Below, piece after piece: positions 34,825-42,432 of a DNA stretch of 64,000 bases; position 1 is the stretch's first letter; every line of letters starts with the position of its first letter. This DNA is from Salmonella bongori NCTC 12419 (lineage in GTDB: Bacteria; Pseudomonadota; Gammaproteobacteria; Enterobacterales; Enterobacteriaceae). Below the pieces are notes generated by a model. It made no database searches. It was not told the origin of the DNA and was given only the letters and a program-made list of their open reading frames with translations. The stretch is taken from NCBI RefSeq assembly GCF_000252995.1, contig NC_015761.1, positions 4,216,001 to 4,280,000 of the forward strand. Direction: 5' to 3'. The position numbers and the translations under genes were made by a program.

Positions 34825-35767
34825 TGTAAGTAAGGCGAGCCTGCCCAAGGCGATATTTTTGATGGGGCCGACGGCCTCCGGCAAAACGGCGTTGGCGATA
34901 GCACTGCGTAAAGTTTTGCCAGTAGAGTTGATAAGCGTGGATTCCGCCCTCATTTATCGGGGAATGGATATTGGTACGGCCAAACCGGATGCCGATGAGC
35001 TGAAAGCGGCGCCGCATCGACTGCTGGATATACGCGACCCATCGCAGGCGTATTCGGCGGCTGATTTCCGTCGCGATGCGTTAGCAGAAATGGCGGAGAT
35101 TACCGCCGCAGGGCGTATTCCACTGTTAGTGGGCGGGACCATGTTGTACTTTAAGGCGTTGCTTGAAGGGCTATCGCCACTGCCTTCGGCCAATCCGCAG
35201 GTCAGATCCCGAATTGAGCGGCAGGCGGCGGAACTGGGATGGGACGCGCTGCACCGGCAACTTCAGGAAATAGATCCGGTTGCCGCTGCGCGAATTCATC
35301 CAAATGATCCGCAAAGACTTTCCCGGGCACTGGAAGTTTTTTTCATTTCGGGTAAAACTTTAACGGAGCTAACGCAAACGTCAGGAGACGCGCTACCGTA
35401 TCAGGTGCATCAGTTCGCTATCGCCCCGGCGAGCCGTGAACTGCTCCATCAGCGCATTGAGCAGCGTTTTCATCAGATGTTGGCTTCAGGTTTTGAAGCA
35501 GAAGTCCGGGCGCTTTTTGCCCGAGGAGATTTGCATACGGACTTGCCTTCCATCCGTTGTGTGGGATACCGCCAGATGTGGTCATACATTGAGGGCGAAA
35601 TTTCATATGATGAAATGGTTTATAGAGGTGTTTGCGCCACGAGACAGTTGGCGAAGCGCCAGATGACCTGGTTGCGCGGTTGGGAAGGGGTGCGCTGGCT
35701 TGACAGTGAAAATCCCGATCTGGCACGAAAAGAAGTATTACAGGTTGTTGGTGCTATCGCAGACTGA
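34817..35767 (+). CDS. miaA: tRNA dimethylallyltransferase MiaA
   Basis: MiaA transfers the isopentenyl group to A37 of tRNAs reading UNN codons, the first step toward ms2i6A. The 316-residue protein carries the P-loop GPTASGKT at residues 17-24, the DSALIYRGMDIGTAKP block and the tRNA-binding motif CATRQLAKRQMTWLRGW. It overlaps mutL by 8 nt. In E. coli internal promoters in this gene drive hfq; I cannot place them exactly here. Confidence 0.98.
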   Translation: MNDVSKASLPKAIFLMGPTASGKTALAIALRKVLPVELISVDSALIYRGMDIGTAKPDADELKAAPHRLLDIRDPSQAYSAADFRRDALAEMAEITAAGRIPLLVGGTMLYFKALLEGLSPLPSANPQVRSRIERQAAELGWDALHRQLQEIDPVAAARIHPNDPQRLSRALEVFFISGKTLTELTQTSGDALPYQVHQFAIAPASRELLHQRIEQRFHQMLASGFEAEVRALFARGDLHTDLPSIRCVGYRQMWSYIEGEISYDEMVYRGVCATRQLAKRQMTWLRGWEGVRWLDSENPDLARKEVLQVVGAIAD

Positions 35768-35924
35768 ATGTGTACAATTGAGACGTATCGTGCGCAATTT
35801 TTCAGAAATTTAGTAAGATTCAGCTATACACGAAGTCAGTCATGTTGCGTCAAAGCGGCCAACGCAGAGGTAGCGTGAAGGATGAAATGTATAAGTACAA
35901 ATAAGCATATAAGGAAAAGAAAGA

Positions 35925-36233
35925 ATGGCTAAGGGGCAATCTTTACAAGATCCGTTCCTGAACGCATTGCGTCGGGAACGTGTTCCAGTTTCTATTTATT
36001 TGGTGAATGGTATTAAGCTGCAAGGTCAAATCGAGTCCTTTGATCAGTTCGTGATCCTGTTGAAAAACACGGTCAGCCAGATGGTTTATAAGCACGCGAT
36101 TTCTACTGTTGTCCCGTCTCGCCCGGTTTCCCATCACAGCAACAATGCCGGTGGCGGCACCAGCAATAACTACCATCACGGTAGCAACGCGCAGGGGGCT
36201 ACTGCGCAACAGGACAGCGAAGAGACTGAATAA
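35925..36233 (+). CDS. hfq: RNA chaperone Hfq
   Basis: Hfq is the hexameric Sm-like protein that pairs small RNAs with mRNAs. The 102-residue sequence has the Sm1 region (residues 7-50) and the Sm2 motif YKHAIS with Lys56 and His57 that binds U-rich RNA at the proximal face. Gln8, Asp9, Arg16 and Arg17 of the rim are present. The C-terminal tail from about 73 is disordered and rich in Gly, Asn, His and Ser with acidic end SEETE. AAGGAAAAG precedes the ATG at 35925. Confidence 0.99.
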   Translation: MAKGQSLQDPFLNALRRERVPVSIYLVNGIKLQGQIESFDQFVILLKNTVSQMVYKHAISTVVPSRPVSHHSNNAGGGTSNNYHHGSNAQGATAQQDSEETE

Positions 36234-36304
36234 GTTCACGCGCTGTTTATCCATGTCGGGGGCGTCGGATAATCGCCCCCGCTGGTTATTAAGAGGGTTT
36301 ACGC

Positions 36305-37585
36305 TTGTTTGACCGTTATGATGCCGGTGAGCAGGCGGTACTGGTACACATCTATTTTTCGCAAGACAAAGATATGGAAGACCTCCAGGAGTTTGAATCT
36401 CTGGTCTCTTCCGCCGGTGTCGAAGCAATGCAGGTGATTACCGGTAGCCGTAAAGCACCGCACCCTAAGTATTTTGTAGGTGAAGGTAAGGCAGTTGAAA
36501 TTGCGGAAGCCGTGAAAGCGACTGGCGCAGCGGTCGTATTGTTTGATCATGCATTGAGTCCAGCCCAGGAACGTAACCTGGAGCGTTTGTGCGAATGCCG
36601 GGTTATCGATCGCACCGGTCTTATCTTAGATATTTTTGCCCAACGCGCGCGTACCCATGAAGGTAAGCTGCAGGTTGAGCTGGCGCAGTTGCGCCATCTG
36701 GCGACGCGTCTGGTGCGTGGCTGGACCCACCTGGAACGGCAGAAGGGCGGGATTGGTTTGCGCGGTCCGGGTGAAACCCAGCTCGAAACCGACCGTCGTT
36801 TATTGCGGAATCGCATTGTGCAGATTCAGTCGCGCCTGGAGAAAGTTGAGAAGCAACGTGAGCAGGGGCGGCAGTCGCGCATTAAGGCCGACGTGCCGAC
36901 GGTATCGTTGGTAGGTTATACCAATGCCGGAAAATCCACCCTTTTTAATCAGATTACCGAAGCGCGGGTGTATGCGGCAGATCAGCTGTTTGCGACGCTG
37001 GACCCCACGTTACGCCGCATTGATGTGGCGGATGTCGGTGAAACCGTGCTGGCGGATACGGTAGGGTTTATCCGTCATTTACCGCACGATCTGGTGGCGG
37101 CCTTTAAAGCTACCCTGCAGGAGACGCGTCAAGCGACTCTGTTGCTGCATGTGGTCGATGCGGCGGATGTTCGTGTGCAGGAAAACATCGAGGCGGTAAA
37201 TACCGTTCTTGAAGAGATTGACGCTCATGAAATCCCCACCTTAATGGTGATGAATAAAATCGATATGCTGGACGACTTTGAACCGCGTATCGACAGAGAT
37301 GAAGAGAATAACCCCATCCGCGTTTGGCTTTCAGCACAGACCGGCGTGGGAATACCACAACTTTTTCAGGCTTTGACGGAGCGTCTTTCCGGCGAGGTGG
37401 CGCAGCATACGCTGCGTTTACCGCCGCAGGAAGGGCGTCTGAGAAGCCGGTTTTATCAGCTTCAGGCAATAGAAAAAGAGTGGATGGAGGAAGACGGTAG
37501 CGTCAGTCTGCAGGTACGAATGCCGATTGTCGACTGGCGTCGCCTTTGTAAACAAGAACCGGCGTTGATCGAATATGTGATCTAG
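36305..37585 (+). CDS. hflX: Ribosome-splitting GTPase HflX
   Basis: HflX binds 50S subunits and can split stalled 70S ribosomes after heat or other stress. The 426-residue protein has an N-terminal HflX domain, a coiled-coil linker near residues 160-195, and a GTPase domain with GYTNAGKST (about 204-212), DTVGFIRHLP and NKIDML. The start is TTG at 36305 (TTG TTT GAC CGT), with AGAGGG upstream, which matches the E. coli N-terminus FDRYDAGEQAV. It lies 71 nt after hfq and 217 nt before hflK. Confidence 0.95.
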   Translation: MFDRYDAGEQAVLVHIYFSQDKDMEDLQEFESLVSSAGVEAMQVITGSRKAPHPKYFVGEGKAVEIAEAVKATGAAVVLFDHALSPAQERNLERLCECRVIDRTGLILDIFAQRARTHEGKLQVELAQLRHLATRLVRGWTHLERQKGGIGLRGPGETQLETDRRLLRNRIVQIQSRLEKVEKQREQGRQSRIKADVPTVSLVGYTNAGKSTLFNQITEARVYAADQLFATLDPTLRRIDVADVGETVLADTVGFIRHLPHDLVAAFKATLQETRQATLLLHVVDAADVRVQENIEAVNTVLEEIDAHEIPTLMVMNKIDMLDDFEPRIDRDEENNPIRVWLSAQTGVGIPQLFQALTERLSGEVAQHTLRLPPQEGRLRSRFYQLQAIEKEWMEEDGSVSLQVRMPIVDWRRLCKQEPALIEYVI

Positions 37586-37802
37586 ACGCGGAGTCATTCA
37601 GGTTGCATTGATGCGGCAGCTGAGAAAATCACAGGAGCTTATATCAGTAAAGTGACTGGGGTGAAAAAAGCGGCTAAGCAAGGTGTGGCCTGAGAGATGA
37701 TGCCCGTAACGGCGGCTCGTCTGAAGCATGGAGTCATTTCGCCTTATCCTCTGGAGTCGAAAGACAATGGGGATCACCGCATAACAAATATGGAGCACAA
37801 AC

Positions 37803-39062
37803 ATGGCGTGGAATCAGCCCGGTAATAACGGACAGGACCGCGACCCGTGGGGAAGCAGCAAACCTGGCAGCAACTCTGGGGGAAATGGAAACAAAGGTGG
37901 CCGCGATCAGGGACCTCCCGATCTGGATGATATCTTCCGTAAACTGAGTAAAAAGCTCGGTGGTTTTGGGGGCGGTAAAGGCACCGGTTCCGGCGGCGGT
38001 AATTCATCGCAAGGCCCGCGTCCGCAGATGGGGGGCCGTATCGTCGCTATCGCGGCGGCGGCAATAGTCATTATCTGGGCAGCCAGCGGTTTCTATACTA
38101 TTAAAGAAGCCGAGCGCGGCGTTGTGACGCGTTTTGGTAAATTCAGCCATCTGGTTGAGCCAGGTCTGAACTGGAAGCCGACATTTATTGATGAAGTGAC
38201 GCCGGTGAACGTAGAAGCGGTGCGCGAACTGGCGGCTTCTGGCGTCATGCTGACGTCTGACGAAAACGTGGTGCGCGTTGAAATGAACGTGCAATACCGT
38301 GTCACCGATCCGCAGAAATATCTGTTTAGCGTAACCAGCCCGGACGACAGTCTGCGTCAGGCCACCGATAGTGCTTTGCGCGGCGTCATTGGCAAATACA
38401 CGATGGATCGCATCCTGACCGAGGGGCGTACCGTTATTCGTAGCGATACCCAACGCGAACTGGAAGAAACCATCAAACCGTACAACATGGGCATCACCCT
38501 GTTGGACGTGAACTTCCAGGCTGCGCGTCCGCCGGAAGAGGTGAAGGCTGCCTTTGACGATGCGATTGCCGCACGCGAAAACGAGCAGCAGTACATTCGT
38601 GAAGCGGAAGCGTATACCAACGAAGTTCAGCCGCGCGCTAACGGTCAGGCACAGCGTATCCTTGAAGAGGCACGCGCGTATAAAACCCAGACTATCCTGG
38701 AAGCGCAGGGTGAAGTCGCCCGGTTTGCGGAGATTTTGCCGGAATATAAAGCCGCACCGCAGATTACTCGCGAGCGTTTGTACATTGAAACAATGGAAAA
38801 AGTGCTGAGCCATACCCGTAAAGTTCTGGTTAACGACAAGAGCGGTAATTTGATGGTGCTGCCGTTAGATCAGATGCTGAAAGGCGGGAATGCGCCGGCG
38901 GCAAAGAGCGACAATAGCGCCAGCAACCTGCTGCGCCTGCCGCCGTCCACCACGTCTAACACCAGTGGAGCAAGCAACACGTCGTCCTCAAGCCAGGGCG
39001 ATATTATGGACCAACGTCGCGCTAATGCGCAGCGTAACGACTACCAGCGTCAGGGGGAATAA
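37803..39062 (+). CDS. hflK: FtsH protease modulator HflK
   Basis: HflK and HflC form a large periplasmic cage around FtsH in the inner membrane and control its access to membrane substrates. The 419-residue protein has a Gly-rich cytoplasmic start (1-75), one membrane helix (IVAIAAAAIVIIWAASGFYTI, about 80-100), the SPFH/Band-7 domain, a long coiled coil near 270-330, and a Ser/Asn/Thr-rich tail. The ATG at 37803 is natural. It is followed by hflC after 2 nt. Confidence 0.98.
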   Translation: MAWNQPGNNGQDRDPWGSSKPGSNSGGNGNKGGRDQGPPDLDDIFRKLSKKLGGFGGGKGTGSGGGNSSQGPRPQMGGRIVAIAAAAIVIIWAASGFYTIKEAERGVVTRFGKFSHLVEPGLNWKPTFIDEVTPVNVEAVRELAASGVMLTSDENVVRVEMNVQYRVTDPQKYLFSVTSPDDSLRQATDSALRGVIGKYTMDRILTEGRTVIRSDTQRELEETIKPYNMGITLLDVNFQAARPPEEVKAAFDDAIAARENEQQYIREAEAYTNEVQPRANGQAQRILEEARAYKTQTILEAQGEVARFAEILPEYKAAPQITRERLYIETMEKVLSHTRKVLVNDKSGNLMVLPLDQMLKGGNAPAAKSDNSASNLLRLPPSTTSNTSGASNTSSSSQGDIMDQRRANAQRNDYQRQGE

Positions 39063-39064
39063 CG

Positions 39065-40069
39065 ATGCGTAAGTCAGTAATTGCGATTATCATCATCGTG
39101 CTGGTAGTGCTCTACATGTCCGTCTTTGTAGTCAAAGAGGGCGAGCGCGGCATTACGCTGCGCTTTGGTAAAGTTCTGCGTGACGATGAGAACAAACCGC
39201 TGGTTTACGCGCCGGGTCTGCACTTTAAGATCCCGTTTATTGAATCAGTCAAAATGCTTGATGCGCGAATCCAGACGATGGACAACCAGGCCGATCGCTT
39301 TGTGACTAAAGAGAAGAAAGACCTGATTGTTGACTCTTATATTAAATGGCGTATCAGCGACTTTAGTCGGTACTATCTGGCGACCGGCGGCGGCGATATT
39401 TCGCAAGCCGAGGTGCTGTTAAAACGTAAATTCTCAGACCGTTTGCGTTCTGAAATTGGCCGTCTGGACGTAAAAGATATCGTGACCGATTCTCGTGGTC
39501 GCCTGACTCTGGAAGTCCGTGATGCGTTGAACTCAGGTTCAGCCGGTACGGACGATGAAGTGGCGACTCCGGCGGCGGATGACGCTATTGCTGAAGCGGC
39601 GGAACGCGTTACGGCAGAAACGAAAGGTAAAGTACCGGTTATCAACCCGAACAGTATGGCGGCGTTGGGTATCGAAGTGGTCGATGTGCGTATTAAGCAG
39701 ATCAACTTGCCGACCGAGGTTTCTGAGGCAATTTACAACCGTATGCGTGCCGAGCGTGAAGCGGTAGCGCGTCGTCACCGCTCACAAGGTCAGGAAGAGG
39801 CGGAAAAACTGCGCGCCGCTGCTGACTACGAAGTGACGAAAACTCTGGCGGAAGCTGAACGTCAGGGCCGTATCATGCGTGGTGAAGGCGATGCAGAAGC
39901 CGCGAAACTGTTTGCTGACGCATTCAGCCAGGATCCTGATTTCTATGCGTTTATTCGTAGCCTGCGTGCTTATGAGAAGAGCTTCGAAAGTAATCAGGAC
40001 GTCATGGTACTGAGCCCGGACAGCGATTTCTTCCGCTACATGAAGACACCGAGTTCGACGACACGCTAA
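39065..40069 (+). CDS. hflC: FtsH protease modulator HflC
   Basis: The 334-residue partner of HflK in the FtsH-enclosing complex. One membrane helix at the N-terminus (SVIAIIIIVLVVLYMSVFVV), then an SPFH/Band-7 domain beginning VKEGERGITLRFGKVL, and a coiled-coil segment rich in Glu, Ala and Arg (about 220-275). It starts 2 nt after hflK, so the two subunits are made at matched levels. A terminator-like hairpin follows at 40096-40129. Confidence 0.98.
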   Translation: MRKSVIAIIIIVLVVLYMSVFVVKEGERGITLRFGKVLRDDENKPLVYAPGLHFKIPFIESVKMLDARIQTMDNQADRFVTKEKKDLIVDSYIKWRISDFSRYYLATGGGDISQAEVLLKRKFSDRLRSEIGRLDVKDIVTDSRGRLTLEVRDALNSGSAGTDDEVATPAADDAIAEAAERVTAETKGKVPVINPNSMAALGIEVVDVRIKQINLPTEVSEAIYNRMRAEREAVARRHRSQGQEEAEKLRAAADYEVTKTLAEAERQGRIMRGEGDAEAAKLFADAFSQDPDFYAFIRSLRAYEKSFESNQDVMVLSPDSDFFRYMKTPSSTTR

Positions 40070-40095
40070 ACGAGCGTCAGCGGTTTTAGACCAGC

Positions 40096-40129
40096 AAAAC
40101 CACCGCATCCAGAGGATGCCGGTGGTTTT
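40096..40129 (+). terminator. Terminator after hflC
   Basis: AAAACCACC-GCATCC and GGATGC-C-GGTGGTTTT form a long stem with an AGA loop and one bulged base, followed by T-rich sequence. It separates hflC from yjeT. Confidence 0.85.
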
Positions 40130-40147
40130 CTTTTATAAGGGCGATAA

Positions 40148-40345
40148 ATGAATTCAACAATCTGGTTGGCGCTTGCTCTGGTATTAGTCCTCGAAGGATT
40201 GGGGCCAATGCTGTATCCCGGCGCATGGAAAAAAATGGTTTCGGCGTTAGCGCAACTACCGGAAAATATTTTACGTCGTTTTGGTGGTGGACTTGTGGTT
40301 GCGGGAGTTGTGGTCTACTACATGTTGAGGAAAACGATTGGCTGA
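40148..40345 (+). CDS. yjeT: YjeT, DUF2065 membrane protein
   Basis: A 65-residue inner-membrane protein of unknown function. Two hydrophobic helices are visible (TIWLALALVLVLEGLGPML and GGGLVVAGVVVYYML) around a basic loop. It lies between hflC and purA on the same strand in enterics generally. GGGCGA precedes the ATG at 40148. Confidence 0.9.
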   Translation: MNSTIWLALALVLVLEGLGPMLYPGAWKKMVSALAQLPENILRRFGGGLVVAGVVVYYMLRKTIG

Positions 40346-40425
40346 ACAAAAAGTGGTCGGATTTGCCGCGGCTTGAGTGCAAAAAGTGCTGTAACTCTGA
40401 AAAAGCGATGGTAGAATCCATTTTT

Positions 40426-40441
40426 AAGCAAACGGTGATTT
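40426..40441 (+). promoter_or_regulatory. PurR-like operator before purA
   Basis: AAGCAAACGGTGATTT resembles the PurR consensus ACGCAAACGTTTTCGT, with the GCAAACG core intact. It ends 6 nt before the purA start and follows a -10-like TAGAAT at 40412-40417. purA is a known PurR target in E. coli. Confidence 0.65.
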
Positions 40442-40447
40442 TGAAAA

Positions 40448-41746
40448 ATGGGTAACAACGTCGTCGTACTGGGCACCCAATGGGGTGACGAAGGTAAAGG
40501 AAAGATCGTCGATCTTCTGACTGAACGGGCTAAATATGTTGTACGCTATCAGGGCGGTCACAACGCAGGCCATACTCTCGTAATCAACGGTGAAAAAACC
40601 GTCCTCCATCTTATTCCATCAGGTATTCTTCGTGAGAATGTTACCAGCATCATCGGGAACGGTGTTGTGCTGTCTCCGAGCGCGCTGATGAAAGAGATGA
40701 AAGGTCTGGAAGACCGTGGTATCCCTGTCCGTGAGCGCCTGCTGCTGTCTGAAGCCTGTCCGCTGATCCTTGATTATCACGTGGCGCTGGATAACGCGCG
40801 TGAAAAAGCGCGCGGCGCGAAAGCGATCGGCACCACCGGTCGTGGTATCGGCCCGGCTTATGAAGACAAAGTGGCTCGTCGCGGCCTGCGCGTTGGCGAT
40901 CTGTTTGATAAAGCCACCTTCGCTGAAAAACTGAAAGAAGTGATGGAATACCACAACTTCCAGCTGGTGAATTTCTATAAAGTAGACGCCGTTGACTATC
41001 AGAAAGTGCTGGATGATGTGATGGCGATTGCCGACATCCTGACCAGCATGGTTGTTGATGTTTCCGATCTGCTGGACCAGGCGCGCAAACGTGGCGATTT
41101 CGTCATGTTCGAAGGCGCACAAGGTACGCTGCTGGATATCGATCACGGTACTTATCCGTATGTGACCTCTTCCAACACCACCGCTGGCGGCGTGGCGACG
41201 GGGTCCGGTCTCGGTCCGCGTTATGTCGATTACGTCCTGGGTATTATCAAAGCTTACTCCACGCGCGTAGGGGCGGGTCCGTTCCCTACGGAGCTGTTTG
41301 ATGAAACCGGCGAATTTCTGTGCAAGCAGGGTAACGAATACGGCGCGACTACGGGTCGTCGCCGTCGTACTGGCTGGCTGGATTCCGTTGCTGTACGTCG
41401 TGCGGTTCAGATCAACTCCCTGTCGGGCTTCTGCCTGACCAAACTGGACGTTCTGGACGGTTTGAAAGAGGTAAAAATCTGCGTGGCCTATCGTATGCCG
41501 GATGGCCGCGAAGTGACTACTACTCCGCTGGCCGCTGATGACTGGAAAGGCATCGAGCCGATTTATGAAACTATGCCAGGCTGGTCTGAGTCCACCTTCG
41601 GCGTGAAAGATCGTAGCGGTTTGCCGACGGCGGCGCTGAACTATATCAAACGTATTGAAGAACTGACCGGTGTGCCGATTGATATTATTTCTACCGGCCC
41701 GGATCGTACTGAGACGATGATTCTGCGCGACCCGTTCGACGCGTAA
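40448..41746 (+). CDS. purA: Adenylosuccinate synthetase
   Basis: PurA joins aspartate to IMP with GTP, the first step committed to AMP. The 432-residue enzyme begins MGNNVVVLGTQWGDEGKGKIVD, which contains the GDEGKGK GTP-binding loop with catalytic Asp14. His42 in GHNAGHTL is the second catalytic residue. The family block TSSNTTAGGVATGSGLGP is present. The start and length equal E. coli. A REP-like element follows. Confidence 0.99.
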   Translation: MGNNVVVLGTQWGDEGKGKIVDLLTERAKYVVRYQGGHNAGHTLVINGEKTVLHLIPSGILRENVTSIIGNGVVLSPSALMKEMKGLEDRGIPVRERLLLSEACPLILDYHVALDNAREKARGAKAIGTTGRGIGPAYEDKVARRGLRVGDLFDKATFAEKLKEVMEYHNFQLVNFYKVDAVDYQKVLDDVMAIADILTSMVVDVSDLLDQARKRGDFVMFEGAQGTLLDIDHGTYPYVTSSNTTAGGVATGSGLGPRYVDYVLGIIKAYSTRVGAGPFPTELFDETGEFLCKQGNEYGATTGRRRRTGWLDSVAVRRAVQINSLSGFCLTKLDVLDGLKEVKICVAYRMPDGREVTTTPLAADDWKGIEPIYETMPGWSESTFGVKDRSGLPTAALNYIKRIEELTGVPIDIISTGPDRTETMILRDPFDA

Positions 41747-41765
41747 TCACTGCTCATGGCGCAGT

Positions 41766-41791
41766 GCCTGATGGCGCTGCGCTTATCAGGC
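41766..41791. repeat. REP-like inverted repeat after purA
   Basis: GCCTGAT and ATCAGGC flank GGCGCTGCGCTT, the core of a REP unit, 20 nt beyond purA. The remainder of the 223-nt gap to nsrR is AT-rich and should contain the nsrR promoter. Confidence 0.7.
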
Positions 41792-41969
41792 TTACCATTC
41801 AGCGTTCCCAGGCCGCATAAAATATTTTGCATCACCCTTCGGCTCAAATGTGTCATTGCTCCTCGCTTTTTTCCTTCCTGAATCGAAATAAATTAGCAGC
41901 CTGACAGCTGGCTGGTTTATCATCAATACAGATAAGTTATATCCCGTTTTCCCTTTTCCTGAGGTTGAT

Positions 41970-42395
41970 GTGCAGTTAACGAGTTTCACCGATTACGGAT
42001 TGCGTGCGCTAATCTATATGGCGTCGTTACCAGATGGACGCATGACCAGTATTTCTGAAGTGACAGAAGTCTACGGCGTGTCCCGTAATCACATGGTCAA
42101 AATTATCAATCAGCTTAGCCGGGCGGGATTTGTCACCGCCGTTCGGGGAAAAAATGGTGGTATCCGTCTGGGTAAACCAGCTAATTCGATTTGTATTGGC
42201 GATGTGGTACGTGAGCTGGAGCCCTTATCACTGGTCAACTGTAGTAGCGAATTTTGCCACATCACCCCTGCCTGTCGTCTGAAACAGGCACTTTCTAAGG
42301 CCGTGCAAAGTTTTCTCAAGGAGCTGGATAACTACACGCTTGCCGATTTGGTTGAAGAGAATCAACCGCTTTATAAATTATTACTGGTGGAGTGA
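41970..42395 (+). CDS. nsrR: Nitric-oxide-sensing repressor NsrR
   Basis: NsrR is an Rrf2-family repressor that loses DNA binding when nitric oxide attacks its Fe-S cluster, releasing hmp, ytfE and other NO-defence genes. The 141-residue protein has a winged helix-turn-helix (SISEVTEVYGVSRNHMVKIINQL) and the three cluster cysteines C91, C96 and C102 in NCSSEFCHITPACRL. The start is ATG... at 41970 as GTG (codon before CAGTTAACG); GAGG lies upstream. It leads the nsrR-rnr-rlmB series, 37 nt before rnr. Confidence 0.96.
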   Translation: MQLTSFTDYGLRALIYMASLPDGRMTSISEVTEVYGVSRNHMVKIINQLSRAGFVTAVRGKNGGIRLGKPANSICIGDVVRELEPLSLVNCSSEFCHITPACRLKQALSKAVQSFLKELDNYTLADLVEENQPLYKLLLVE

Positions 42396-42432
42396 AGTAA
42401 ACTTCATTAGAGATGACAATGGAGGAACCTCA

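Noticed and set aside
40225..40455. 76-codon frame over yjeT and the purA leader
   Set aside because: Overlaps yjeT in another frame and the purA promoter and operator; yjeT is the conserved gene.
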